From: Bimastos eiseni
Taxonomy: Eukaryota; Annelida; Clitellata; Crassiclitellata; Lumbricidae
Assembly: GCA_959347315.1 (NCBI GenBank)
Contig: OY365806.1
Span: forward strand, 58,410,482-58,474,481
DNA: 64,000 nucleotides
Direction of reading: 5' to 3'
A program made the position numbers and the translations under genes. The notes under the pieces were generated by a model. That model was given only the letters and a program-made list of their open reading frames with translations. It did not search any database and was not told the DNA's origin. Of the stretch, positions 35,471 to 47,365 are shown piece after piece. Each line of letters opens with the position of its first letter. Position 1 is the stretch's first letter.

Positions 35471-35975
35471 ATGGTAGAGACCTACGTAAACGTGTCGGTC
35501 GGCGTCTCGAAGCTTGGCTGCACTGAACTCCATTTCATCGAGCCGGGTGTCAAAGTGAATGGGGCGTACTATCGCGACAACCTTCTTGCTCAGAAGCCAG
35601 ACATAGAACCCAGAAGCCAGCCTACGTCGGATATCCCAGGGCGAGGTTTTTGTCTTTCGACAGCATGGCGCACCGTCGCATCAAGCACGCGACACCGTCT
35701 TTTTACTGGGTCGAGAGACGCCCGACTTCATCCGTCCTACACTGTGGCCGCCGAAGTCACCGGATCCGCTTAACCCAGTCGACCAAATGGAGTGTGCTGC
35801 AAAAGAAGGCTTACCGCTCCAGAATATTCAACGTCAGCGAACTCAAAACGCGTCTGATCGACGAGTAGGCGGGCTAGCTTTGAGCAGTCGATCAATGACG
35901 CTGCTATCGGCCAGTGGCGTCATTGTCTAAGCGCTTGTGTGCGTTTACACGGAGACATTAATTTCGAGCACCAAT
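35471..35975 (+). pseudogene. Tc1/mariner-type transposase C-terminal half, frameshifted
   Basis: Reads VGVSKLGCTELHFIEPGVKV, then NGAYYRDNLLAQK, then in another frame LGRETPDFIRPTLWPPKSPD with NPVD, then WSVLQKKAYRSRIFNV and ELKTRLIDE. The order fits the DDE domain of IS630-Tc1-mariner transposases with at least two frameshifts. Inactive. Confidence 0.8.
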
Positions 35976-36900
35976 TCTAAAATTAACACTTTGAAACAGA
36001 TCGATCTGTCATAACAATTAAAAACTCAGCTAAGTAAACCATATTTTACTTTACTGCGTGCTAATTCAGTCATCAGATAGTTTGTTGTTTGGTCTTCGTG
36101 ATAGATAATTTTTGTGGAAATTTTCGAAAAATCATTAGTTTAAAAAAGTCATAAACATTGCCTTTATTTTTAATTGAAGACACATTATTATCCAAAATTT
36201 GAGTATACACCTGTCCTATTTCGTCTCTATAGCTAGACTATATGCAACAGTTTTGGTAGGGTTGATTGATGGATATTGATTGTTTATAATTAATCAGAAT
36301 AAACAATCCTAATTAAGTTTGAGGACGCAAGGCACAGGTGACCATGTCAAATTCTCAACAATAATAGGCGACTCTCGCCGCCTCTGCAACACTAGGCCTA
36401 TAGCGAATGTGATCAAGTACAATCTTCTAACTCTTAAAGTTCCACTCGAAAGCCAAGATGGCCATCAGGTTATTCAAGAGCGCTGCGTAAAATCAGGATG
36501 GTTGTGCAAGGGGTTGTCCAGGGGAAGTCAATGTCCGTGGTGCAATAAGTGTAATCCTATGCGTGTGTACAGTGTATATATGTATGTCTTCTTGCTTGCA
36601 TAAATTCTGTCTCTGCCTGTCTACCTGTCTCTCTGTGGATATGTCACTAATGTACGGTATGAATGTATGAATGTATGAATTAATGTACGAATTGGCTTCA
36701 AGGTAAGGGTTATGTTACGCCATGTGTTGCGCCAGCATGCTATTTGATGCTATGAGTCAACGGTTCCTAGCAGAATTTCCACGGTCCCATGCACATCTGT
36801 CGACTGACGAGTCAATGGTCATAATATAGAAGACAATTTTCCAAACAATTCATTCGCCAAGCAGATTTGGCCTCAAGGTATGGAACATAACCACACCACT
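35976..36900. other. intergenic, nothing recognised
   Basis: A frame of 94 codons at 36319-36603 is not recognisable. GAATGTAT repeats occur near 36655. Possibly the decayed N-terminal part of the piggyBac copy that follows. Confidence 0.3.
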
Positions 36901-36924
36901 TGGATACTGCCTTCAGATGCACCT

Positions 36925-37466
36925 ACTGTATATCAAGGAGCTGGAGTGACCGAGACAGCCAGCTTGGATTTGGTGGCTCTGTCGTCATAAAACTTGTAAA
37001 CAGTCTGCATCCAGCTCATGACAAATATACTGTCCCGTGTTGTCTGTGGACAGGATGAAAAAACAGATCGGGGTACATTTAGCTACATGTTGCATGCAGC
37101 ATCGGGAATAATAGAGGCGCGCTGGAATGACAACAGCTAGTGTGGTGACATCGGCTTCAAATTGTCATGGCGTCGAGCCATTAGGTAGACCCACAGCTAT
37201 GAGGTGGTCAATAGAAAGAAAGTTTGCTGACATCACCTAGTCATACGCTGTTGATTGTTATAATAAACACACGGGCAGATTCGATAGGATATGGACCAAA
37301 GCATCAACATTCAGCACATACCGAATATCTATTAGATCTCACGCCTAATTAATCTGCCAATCTGGTCTGTTTTTCTCTGGCCTTATAGGACTGTCCTGTT
37401 TGACCGTGGTTGGGCTGGGAGCGCTTCTGAGTAGAAGGCCTTGAAGAGGCGCTATATAAAACTGCT

Positions 37467-37523
<57 letters not shown>

Positions 37524-37945
37524 GATCTAGAAAATGGTGGTAGGATCTGTTATCTGCAGGATGTTGCTCCGCAAAATGCTTGGATCCTGTACCGACACAC
37601 TACTGCAACCACAAGCAGTCCGCTGGACCAGCTGGACCCTCGTCGCAACATTATGTACTGTGTACTACAACCGGTACAGGAGTAGGCCTAAATGTCCAGT
37701 TATTGGCGATCCTCTTGGTCGAGCACAAGCCATTGAAGATCGAGAGCCATCAGCCATTCGCGCTGATACAGTAAACCACTTATTGGAGTCGATTGGAAGG
37801 CAACGTCGCTGTGGTGTATGCGACTGAAAGCAAGGCGTAGTTGTCGTAAATGCAACATCTTATTACATCACTTGAGTTGCAGCCGATTGCCGACTCATAG
37901 TTTCTTACGACCGGTTCGAGTTGCCAATAATTGTATTTTTCTTTT
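36925..37945 (+). pseudogene. piggyBac-type transposase remnant, interrupted
   Basis: Part one (about 36960-37320): GFGGSVVIKLVNSLHPAHDK, then in another frame VVTSASNCHGVEPLGRPTAM, RWSIERKFADI and VDCYNKHTGRFDR. The last matches the YNKHMGGVD-type motif of piggyBac transposases. Part two (about 37534-37920): a cysteine cluster RRCGVC and, in a shifted frame, SCRKCN and SC, as in the C-terminal zinc-binding end of the family. Stops and frameshifts throughout. A LINE tail with a (TAA)n tract sits between the parts. Confidence 0.65.
37375..37522 (+). repeat. LINE 3' tail with (TAA)n inside the piggyBac remnant
   Basis: GGGAGCGCTTCTGAGTAGAA and CTTGAAGAGGCGCTATATAA lead into about 17 TAA units (37471-37522). 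This is the shared hairpin tail plus a microsatellite end typical of L2/CR1-like insertion. Confidence 0.75.
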
Positions 37946-38238
37946 TTTCGTATAAATTTAAGAGAGTGTTGCAAGTAGGTCTAAAAAGAAACTTGATTAA
38001 TTGTGGTTAAAATAAAATAAACTTTAAATTTGAAATTATTATGTTTAAACATAAATAAAATGGTAGGAGTAAATGAAATAAAGATATAAATGAAAAATTA
38101 GCAACTAGCTATGTTTATTGGGTGTTTTTTCCAGATCACTATGCGTTCTTCACGATTAAGTTGCATAAACAATCCTTATGCATCCTGCTACATTTGTGAC
38201 GAATTATACTGTCTAGATAAACGCTATATAGGTGTCTA

Positions 38239-38267
38239 CGGGTATATCCGACCCACGGATATACCCG
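38239..38267. repeat. perfect 12-bp palindrome arms
   Basis: CGGGTATATCCG and CGGATATACCCG around a five-base loop. Further ACCCGT/ACGGGT motifs follow to about 38370. Confidence 0.8.
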
Positions 38268-38989
38268 ACCGTACCCACGGGTACAAGTAGCCTAAGTGGT
38301 GTGCGTGTGCGTAGTTTAGGGGTCAGGTCGGGTATAGTGATCACGGGCATGAGTATACCGGTTTTACCCGTGTCAACGTCAAGTTTTGGGGTTAGGCCTA
38401 CAATCTCACCGTTAAATAGGCCTATAAAATTATGGGTAAATTGTCAAAGACAAAACTAAGTAATACGGACAAACTGGCGCATCTCTGAAATCCAAGTAGG
38501 CTTGCCATATATGCCTGGTGCGTTCTAAACATTCGAAAAGGAACGTGTTCATGATACTCTTATTTTGTGCTTTATTGGTACAGGGTGCAGCTTCATTTGT
38601 CTGCTTGTGATCATCAAATGACTTTAGGGCCTACTAGGTTATCAAACAGAATCGTGTCGTTTTCAGTATATCAATGCCAACATGCCATACTGAAACCATC
38701 TCCATTATTAGACGTTACAATCAGAGGGGTATAAGCAGATACTCTAAACAATAGTTATAGCCTACATTATGCTCTCAATCTCTCACTCACTTTAAGCGTA
38801 CTTCTCGCTCATAAGTATATACTGCCTCTGCTGCGTCCATATTATTTCAGTTTCGATCTTACTTTCAGTCTCATGTGTGTCGTACATTTTCTCAACCTAA
38901 CGGTATATTTTCTTCATCGCACTGTATATTAACCAATTTCTCTCTGAGTAGGCCTCTCTAATAATAATTTTCTCGATACTCTTGTCTAT

Positions 38990-39340
38990 CTGTTATTGTA
39001 TGTGCCTCCTTATCTATCAATTGATATATAGATCTGTTTATTCGTGCATCTATCAATTTATCTAATATTTCTTTCTCAGTCTTATTTATCTAGATATCTA
39101 TCTGTGTATGTAGGCCTACCTATTGATCAATTCAGTTATCTATATGTGCATCAATTTATGTAGTTATCAATTCATCTATTTCTCTGCCTTATCTATCTAT
39201 CTCTATAGATCTGTCTAATATTTATCTATCTCCATTTATCATCTATGATTCTCTCTATTAATCTATCTATCTATCTGTCTGTCTATCTAAATATCTATCT
39301 GTCTATCTATCTGTCTATGCAGTCTTTCTTTCTGTATCTG
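38990..39340. repeat. (TCTA)n-rich, pyrimidine-rich tract
   Basis: TCTATC and TCTGTC repeats, densest at 39190-39320. The pyrimidine bias continues to about 39640 and creates spurious open frames. Confidence 0.8.
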
Positions 39341-40717
39341 CCATGTTTATCTATAAATCAATCTCCATTTAGGCCTAGGCCTATCATCTATTTCTCTCTC
39401 TATCTCTTACACCCAATCGCTAACCCTGTCTTGTTGTTTTTTCTCAATCTTCAAACTGTCTCTTTTTCACTCTTTCGCTATCGCTGCAGTGTTTGTTCTC
39501 TCGCTCTCCGTTTTCTCTCACTCAGTTTTACTCTCACGGACTTCGTTTCCGAACCTTCTCTGGCTATAGTATTTCTATGCGCAATCATGTCTCTGATTTG
39601 CGTCTTTTCGCGTTTTGCCCCAGCGCCAATGTTTGCCTTGCATTTCAATCCAAGTAAAAGCAAATAACTCAAATTGAAAATTGCTAAAATTGGCCTATTT
39701 GTGGGTGATGCCAAACTTGTGATGACTTTCTACTGCCTGAGAGCTGCAATGAATGGACTACGGAGACCTTTGCCAACACCTCCTCGTGGTGGTCTCTGGG
39801 CGTGCAGTTAATCCAACTGGTTGACTGCATGGCGAAGATTGGCAGCAGCACGTTGCCAGTCTCTGTCTGTTTTCAGGATAGTGTGCTGTGCTGTTACTGC
39901 TGTACTATCTGATGACCAAGCTAGCTCTTAATTTACAGACGGTCTCGACAATGTCTTATTTTGGTAAGCTTACTTCTGTGCGTCAACGTTTCGCAGCAAA
40001 GTTATCCACTGTAATGACAATAGGCCTACTATAAGTTACTTATTAATATATATATATACACCTGTAAGGCGATAGCAATCAATAACTCAAACATCGCACC
40101 ATTATTTGACTAGGCCTACTGGGTCCCATCAACACACGTCTTCATGAGAATCTTGGCAGTTCAGGTATCTCACATAGTTTAAACAGAAACACGTACAACA
40201 CAGGTCTAGCATGTAATATTCGACAGCTGCATTCAAAAACATTCTGTACAATCATGATCAACTTGTAGATCAAAGCTGAAGATCACACGATACTGCTTAT
40301 CTTCTAGGGTGACATTTGCATAGGCCTACATTGCACTTAGCACAGACGATTCGCCATTCGCCAGTTTCCTTGAAGGCTTTAGCAGACTAAATTTCACTTG
40401 ACCAATTAGCCTCTCGTTCGTCTGGAAAAGGTGGATGAATTGACTACGACTTATGTTGGCGTCCGACATGCGCTTTCGATTTGTCTTCGCGAGCGCCAGT
40501 GCTTAACGTTCAATGTTGTAATGCGATTATAATCGCTGGACAACGTTGGAATGACAGTCGCGCAGAGTTCCCGACTTATTGGCCCAGAGTTTAAATCGTA
40601 TTGCCAAATCTTCCCTCCGTGTATCCATATTATGCCCTTGCAATATTCACAACATCACACAAGATAACGCGATCATTCACAAATATTAGCTTTATAGTCA
40701 ATAATTCAATCATTTAT

Positions 40718-41000
40718 TCAAAAATTTATATACGCTAATTCAAGGTAACTGCTCAAAGCGCTCCCATCTCCAGCCCGGACATTAAAGGTAAGTTGTGAGA
40801 TGACCATAACATAACACATATCACTATAAGATATAAGGAACAGACGTATTAGAGAATGGTCATTCCAGACCCTAGGGCCTACCACAGAGAATGCGCGGTT
40901 TTGCATAGCTGCTATACGGCAAATGAAACCGCAAGAATTAAACCCCTCTCAGAGTCTCAGTAGAACGAAGGGATCGAGCGACTGCACCGGGCCCTCAATA
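40718..41000 (-). mobile_element. CR1/L2-like LINE 3' fragment
   Basis: On the minus strand: GPVQSLDPFV, then MQNRAFSVVGPRVWND, the characteristic C-terminal block. Downstream TATAAATTTTTG resembles the usual tail end. Confidence 0.65.
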
Positions 41001-41952
41001 CTGGCTGACAAAGGTCTAAGCAGTAAAATGAAATAAACTGACTCAATTTCTAGATACAAAAATAAAAACCAAAACTTAGCCTGCACAGCTGAACAGAAAT
41101 TCGAATTATTTAAACTTGAAACAATCTGTTACGTAGGCCTATTTAGGAATCCAAAAGCAATGATATTGCACATTAGTTTCGACGGCTTTGCTTTGTCAAA
41201 TTGAGACGTCTGAATCACTAACACACTAAAAGGTTAACCCAGTTTGCATTAGCATTGGCTCTGCCCTATGCTTTCGTATGAACATCAAGATTTAATCAGT
41301 GGATCCGACTGCACTTTACACAACTTGATTCATTTATCCCAAGTAATTACCATTGACAAGATCACACCCTTGCTATAAGTAGAAGGTGTTGCTAAATACA
41401 GGCCCACTTCTGCCTTTTCTCTTGAATTAATTTCTGCTATTTCGCTGTTTCAATTAGGCTGTCCAACATCTGGTTCTTTGAAAGAAGTAGCAGGCTGCTT
41501 TCCTAAGCACACAAGCGTTTGAATTGATCGAATTTTACTAACGTTATAATCGACTCGCGACGTCAGCTAAACACTTTGCACGACGAACCTTTGACAATAA
41601 TTAATATCTCAAACCATGATCGGTTTAATTAAAAGTTGTATAAACGCGTTGTCCGCAATAAACGATGGCCAAGCATTAAATTTGTGATACGTAATCGAAG
41701 ATGCACTCAAACGAATTACACGACCAATTAGTACGAACATCTCCTTCGTATTATAACAGATGTCGGTCGCAATTCAAGAATGCATTCTTTAGTTTCGTGT
41801 GTAGGATATGCAATATTTGAAATTGACAGTTACACGCTTGACATGCTGTCGTGACAATCTATTTCTTTTCGGGCGTCATAGTGGAATGCTACTGCGATAT
41901 TGAGCACCTCTAGGACGTTTTCCTTGATTGCTAGCAATTATCTGTTTTAATA

Positions 41953-44003
41953 ATGACATTTCGAACCTGTTCGGCCGTCAGGTCAATCGTTTTGGTCATG
42001 GTTAGTTCTGCGGTGATTCTTAAAGCGGTGGTTTTCGAAACAACCAGCTACACGGACTTCCAAGAAATGATGAGAAAATCCTGGAATGAAACTAGATTTC
42101 CTGTAGATAAGAACTATCGGAAGTCTAATCAGTTTCTTCAGACCGTTTACGACCCTTCCCTTAACAATGCACTGGATGACGTCAGGCCCAGAAGTGACGC
42201 TGAACTGTTGGACGGTCGTATGGAGATCAGATCGATGTCAAGAAGTGAACGAAAGCAGTTCAGGGAGGCACTAAACCTAATGAAGACGACGCCGGCCGTC
42301 TCCGGCAGTTTAGCCATTTCAGAGTACGATCTCATCGTATCTAAACATGAAATAACCCAGGCTCAGAGCGCACATTACGGCTGCGCATTCCCGCTGTGGC
42401 ACAGAATCTTTCTCCAAGGGTATGTAGGCCTAATGCCACTGTAAATAAAAATAGTCAATTCAATTGCATTAACCTATCTCATGTATAATTTCACATCAAT
42501 CTCCCTGCTTTGCTCTGGCTGCCGAATAACTGCTGATAACACACGACATCTCACTAGCTGTACGATAATAACAATAAGTTCAACCCATATTTAATTGAGG
42601 CCTATTGTGATAATATTGATCGATACACTGGTTTTTAAGGCATTACAACTATAAACAAAAGTACTTTTATTGCGCCGCCATGATGACGAACAAAGCATCG
42701 ACCGACGGCGCGGAGAAGTAAATCCAAATCCAGTCGAATCCAAGGTCAGCCCTAAGGTGCAGAAATACAGTCCCAAGGACAGCAGGCAATGGTATACAAG
42801 AGCATGTTATTATAGGCAACACACATACATGTATGGCCATTGTGTATTTGTGCGTTTGTGTACGCTATTTTGTTAGGAAATGTAGGGAATTTCCCCTTTT
42901 TTCGGAATGTCGTTACCCGAGAATCGATTTCATTGTCCGGACAGTCAGCCAATATGACCAACGGAATATTTTTGGCATATGTTCAGGTAAAATCGTGCAT
43001 GTTTACGGAATTTCGGGTACCCAAAAACCGATTTCATTACCCAGGTAGTCAGCCTCGAGCGGGTACCCGGGTACCCGTTGACAGCCTTGGTCCTCAGGCG
43101 TTGATCTTAATTTGCAATTCTAATGGTAGGGTAATCTGTACAATGCTCTATACGTTTGGTTGTTTCCCAAAGCACAGATTTGAGCGAGCCCTTCAGAAAC
43201 ACAGACCAGGAGTGATGCTTCCGTATTTAGATTCGCGATTGGATTTCCGTCTTCCGGAACCGAGCCACTCCGTGATTTGGTCGGGTGAACTGATAGGAAC
43301 GAACAACGGATACGTTACAACAGGTCTCGGTGCCGGATGGAAGGTCCATCCAGAGACTTGCAACATCGATAACGACGACAGACTACAGAGAGGAGTCGAA
43401 CCAGACACGGGTTATCTGCTCTATGGGAACGATATGAGACAGACGTTTATCGACACTCCGGCGTCATATAAGGACTTCATGACACCGTACGACATGAGCT
43501 ACTTCGAAAGGAATCATTCGATGGTTCATCTCTTTATGGGCGGACAGATGGTCAGGCTAAGCTGTTCCCCCAATGACCCAGCCTTCTGGCTGCATCACTG
43601 CTTCGTCGACCACTGTTTGGACGAACTACTACGTAAGCCGAACTTTGACAAGACGTATCCGGTGGATCCGGATATTTACGGGACACCCGTGCCAGAGTCT
43701 CACCGCATCGGAGCGCCACTGTCCCCCTTCATAGGCTACAACATAACAGACGTCTCGCACGAGCAGTTCATGGTCGTCGACTATTTCTACAACCCATCTC
43801 CAGGTGACATCCAGTGCACGAGGGACGAGCAGTGCAGATCGGAGTTCCTCTGGTGCAATCCGCCACAATGTGCGTCGAAGGTACGCAACGGAGGATTCTG
43901 CGGAACATTTCCTGCTCGATGCTGCTACTGCACAGGTGGTCAAAAGGCGCACAAAGATGCCAGAGGAATTTGCAGCTGTAGGCGTAAAAAACTATTTAAA
44001 TAA
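41953..44003 (+). CDS. secreted tyrosinase, paralogue 1 (two coding exons)
   Basis: Exons 41953-42419 and 43178-44003 (GT-AG, phase 2) give 430 residues. Type 3 copper oxidase: tyrosinases hydroxylate monophenols and oxidise o-diphenols to quinones. A hydrophobic N-terminal stretch (about 11-27) suggests a signal peptide or anchor. CuA histidines are at 132, 141 and 150 (SAHYGCAFPLWH, classic H-x8-H). CuB histidines are at 269, 273 (NHSMVH) and 296 (NDPAFWLHHCFVD). A cysteine-rich tail (369-423) has about ten cysteines and ends CSC. The usual PYWD after CuA reads PYLD (170-173). Exon 2 is open upstream into the intron, but the FERAL start fits the acceptor CACAG at 43177. Secreted, tail-bearing architecture fits the alpha-type invertebrate tyrosinases. 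Exact substrate unknown. Its tandem partner lies 6.5 kb downstream. Confidence 0.92.
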
Positions 44004-44140
44004 GTATGCATTGGTCGTCTGCAAACAAATGGCCTCGCAGTAATGTCTATATTTGCCGCTGTAGACTCTTTGCAGTCAGGATTCTCTAAACTTACAGTCC
44101 TGCATGTGAAGAAGTAAAATGCATCTGTGGCTTCATCAAT

Positions 44141-44146
44141 AATAAA
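44141..44146 (+). terminator. candidate poly(A) signal of tyrosinase 1
   Basis: AATAAA about 140 bases after the stop codon at 44003. Confidence 0.45.
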
Positions 44147-44379
44147 TGCGATAACACAAATGTTGAAGCGTTCAATTTATGCTGTGCCACCATGACCAAA
44201 AAGCTGTGAATGACAGTGCTAAACACTCGCACTTGAAGGACATGATATTGGGTAATGCGGTAATACAGCGGCAGCAACAGTAAACTCCGAGGTAATAATT
44301 ATGGTAGCAAGGATTACACCTTACAGTATAAAATATATGCGCCTGTTCCTGCGTTTCCAAAAGGACCATCTCCTCACAC

Positions 44380-44770
44380 TTATTACGGTCCCGCCTAAAG
44401 GCTTTCTCAACGTCATCGTACGCCGTTTGTCTAGCAAGGCGCTTCGGTTTCAGTTTCCTCTAATGACCCCGACTTGCCAGGGTCTTGTGGTCTTTTGCCC
44501 TAGGCCCCTTCAACGTTTGCTTCTCTCGGTCCTATTTGGGTGTGATTTGAGGGGAGTGGTCAATTGCTCAGCATAACTGTCGATCAGTCTTCGCACAGCT
44601 ATCCCGTCTAACGCGATTCCTCTTCGACACGACCAACAGCTTCAAGGAGTGTCTCACCAAGCGGATCTGTATCACGCCGCTCTCTGTCTTCCTGGCGACC
44701 CTCTTCGATTTCGACTGAACCTGGCAAGGCTTTCCTCACTTCGGATCGACATCGACGGGGGCTAGACACC
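44380..44770. other. GC-richer unexplained segment after tyrosinase 1
   Basis: This stretch is much less AT-rich than its surroundings and has a 91-codon plus frame (44301-44576) and other short frames. None resembles a family I know. Confidence 0.3.
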
Positions 44771-45304
44771 GGGCGGTCGTTTCCTCGCCGTAGAGTTTAT
44801 TAACTTGCGACGTTGTTAAATTGAATATTTTAATAAACGAAATATTATTTAATCGATTTAAGGTTCCCAACGGGGTCTCGAATCATCAAAATCGGTGGGC
44901 ATTGGCCTAGGTCTCAACAAGACCATACAAGGCCGAGAGTGAAAACAACTCTTAACTGACTAGGCCTACGGCTACATGCGTCCATTGGGTTATCTGGTAT
45001 ACGTGGACACAAGTTCATAATCCGTTCTGGAGGTTGTGTTTTGTAGATTTTTTAACGATTGTAATCACATCGCTCAGTAATCAGCATGCTCCACAATGTA
45101 AACAACACACTTTGCATAGGATAACACACTACTTATTGCTCTTGGAATTACCCCTAATCTATTTCCATTATTTGGTATGGACTTAATTTGTCTTACAAAA
45201 TCATTATGAGTAGACCTCGTTCTAGGTTAAATCTGACCATGATATAAGACGTACAAGTAAGGTAGTCACCGTATATATTCCGTGACTTCGTCACTTCAGA
45301 TTTC

Positions 45305-45362
45305 ACGCATATCATCGTTGTTATGGATGCGTCGTTAAATAAACTTTTATCAGTCAGACTTC
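45305..45362 (+). repeat. short repeat tail, copy 1
   Basis: CGCATATCATCGTTGTTATG, then GATGCGTCGTTAAATAAAC and TATCAGTCAGAC. A second copy lies at 56769-56827 within a LINE. Probably a SINE/LINE 3' end. Confidence 0.6.
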
Positions 45363-45604
45363 AGATTTCGGATTTAACACAAAAAACCACCGCGTGTGCG
45401 TAAAAATGAATAAGCAGATGAACTTAGACTTCTGTCTACTAATTAAGTGGTTTTCTTTAAACACTAACAACGGTTTGCCTAGGCCTAATGTTCACACGAT
45501 AAACGAACATATATAAGATTATAATGACTCAAATGCGATAATATCATAACTAGGGCTTAGGCTTTTATGCGATTGTGCGAATCTTCGCAAAATATTCGAT
45601 ATAT

Positions 45605-46032
45605 ACATCGATATTTGTGTTGTTATCAACCCAATCAAGAACTAAACCTATAATTGTCTACATTCTCAGGCGTTAATTTGTACCTACAACAGAATATGTT
45701 TAGTTTTGGGAGACAGCAATTGCCAGCAATTGTATGTAGATCATGACCTATAGCAGCGTCTCCCAAACTGTGTTCCGCGGAACCCTAGGGTTCCATGAGG
45801 TGAAGACAAGGGTTCCACTTAAACTTTTATTGTGAACAATAAGCTTCAAACAATTTATAATAATTAATACAAAGTTTTCGTAGGAGGCTTTTGCTTAACA
45901 TCTGTGTACAACTTAATTCATATGTCATTGTCATCGATATTTGTGTTGTTATCAACCCAATCAAGAACTAAACCTATAATTGTCTACATTCTCAGGCGTT
46001 AATTTGTACAACAGAATATGTTTAGTTTTGGA
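45605..46032. repeat. near-identical 95-105 bp direct repeats
   Basis: Copies at about 45608-45711 and 45932-46030 both run TCGATATTTGTGTTGTTATC through CTCAGGCGTTAATTTGTAC to TTTAGTTTTGG; the first has a few extra bases (CTA). The second lies inside the hAT-like element 45754-46099. Confidence 0.85.
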
Positions 46033-46099
46033 CGGAGGTTCCGCCAAAAATATTTATAATATCAAAAGAGTTCCACGGCAAAAAGATTTGGAAACGCTG
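45754..46099. mobile_element. hAT-like MITE with CAGCGTCTCCCAAAC termini
   Basis: Left CAGCGTCTCCCAAACTGTG; right, inverted, CAGCGTTTCCAAATC. Repeated GTTCC/GGAAC motifs lie near both ends. Flanks ACCTATAG and ATGAATAG match at five of eight positions, so the target duplication is weak. Confidence 0.55.
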
Positions 46100-46326
46100 A
46101 TGAATAGCACGTCGTAAAAAGAGCATGAGGTACATTGAACATAGCGTATATATAAAGAACAGACTATAGGCATAATAGTAGTGTGCTGTGGGGCAACTAA
46201 CAAGGAAACTTTGCTTTATTTTGTCGCCTATAATGACGACCAACCGACCTCTCAGTCACACCTCTTTCTCCCCCTATAGTATACACGATTTTACATCAAA
46301 CGTCTTTCTCATTGCCCAACCGTTAC

Positions 46327-46389
46327 TTCGTATGGAATGTATTTCATACTGTAAGGAAATACACTAGTCTGTAGATGTTTTTTTTCAAT
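46327..46389. repeat. 63-bp sequence duplicated at 46675
   Basis: TTCGTATGGAATGTATTTCA and following bases to TTTTTTTTCAAT are identical to 46675-46737 by eye, including the eight-T run. Confidence 0.9.
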
Positions 46390-46642
46390 TCCTTGTCAAC
46401 TCAAACAATCGACTCAAAAACTTGATAAAACGACGATGAAAGTATGACAACGTTAAATCTACATAATTATATCCTAAACAACGACCATCTTTGACCAAAT
46501 TGAACTCATCAGCATCTCTCAAATTACCTGCGCTGACAGTCACACGTGTCACGTGTGCTGGCCTACATTATATACATAGACGTGAAAAATCAATACGCCG
46601 CCCGACAGAATTAGCGCGCTCAAAGTTCGCCTAGTAGTTATA

Positions 46643-46644
<2 letters not shown>

Positions 46645-46677
<33 letters not shown>

Positions 46678-46733
46678 GTATGGAATGTATTTCATACTGT
46701 AAGGAAATACACTAGTCTGTAGATGTTTTTTTT

Positions 46734-46767
<34 letters not shown>

Positions 46768-46772
46768 GTATA
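46645..46772. repeat. (TA)n microsatellite interrupted by a 63-bp copy
   Basis: (TA)n at 46645-46674 and 46738-46772 flank the exact copy (46675-46737) of unique sequence from 46327-46389. Confidence 0.9.
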
Positions 46773-47011
46773 TATATATATACGTTTAATCACACGAATC
46801 CTATATCATAGCTTATACATTGCCAAATGATAAACACATCTCACGCACCCTATCTACCATATTCAAGATCCCTGACTGCTCCATTATTAAATCGAACATG
46901 TAAAAATCATAATCACTAAAGTTCTACAGCGCGATTGGAGGATAGATCCCAAATTACTCAACTCGAAATGTCATGACGTCCGTATTTCGTAATTACGAGG
47001 GTCGGTGTAAA

Positions 47012-47365
47012 CAGGCCCGCCGAGACGGGGGGCAGGGGGCAACTGCCCAGGGGCCCGGCGAGTTTTGAGGGCCCGGCCCGGGCCCGCAATCAACTTTTGA
47101 AAATATTATGATCAGCTATAAAAAGTGTATTATTTGTGCCTTTTTAAAATATAACCTAACTGAACTTAATTACAATCAGATTAAACTTCAAGCATCTGAA
47201 TATTGCCGTATTTATTTACCATTTTATCATTTTTATGTGGTATTATCACTATTATGTATATTGTATAATAATACTACGCTCATGCAATGCCGTCTTAGTA
47301 CTTTCTTCTGGGGGGGCCCGTGACGCCCCCTTCCTAGGGGCCCGAAATTTCTGTAGGCGGGCCTG
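47012..47365. mobile_element. hAT-type MITE with perfect 8-bp target duplication
   Basis: Termini CAGGCCCGCC and GGCGGGCCTG are exact inverses. GGTGTAAA flanks both ends (47004-47011 and 47366-47373). The 354-bp interior is GC-rich at the ends and AT-rich in the middle, with no transposase. Confidence 0.9.

Larger units (their letters stand above)
37946..41952. other. intergenic between the piggyBac remnant and tyrosinase 1
   Basis: No gene recognised. It holds the palindrome, the TCTA tract, the LINE fragment at 40718 and an unusual density of TAGGCCTA. The last few hundred bases before 41953 should contain the tyrosinase 1 promoter; no clear TATA box was seen. Confidence 0.4.

Noticed and set aside
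39245..39667. 140-codon plus frame
   Set aside because: Created by the TCTA and pyrimidine-rich tract; low complexity.
42840..43177. Upstream open part of tyrosinase 1 exon 2 as coding
   Set aside because: It lies in the intron; homology and the phase match with paralogue 2 start the exon at 43178.
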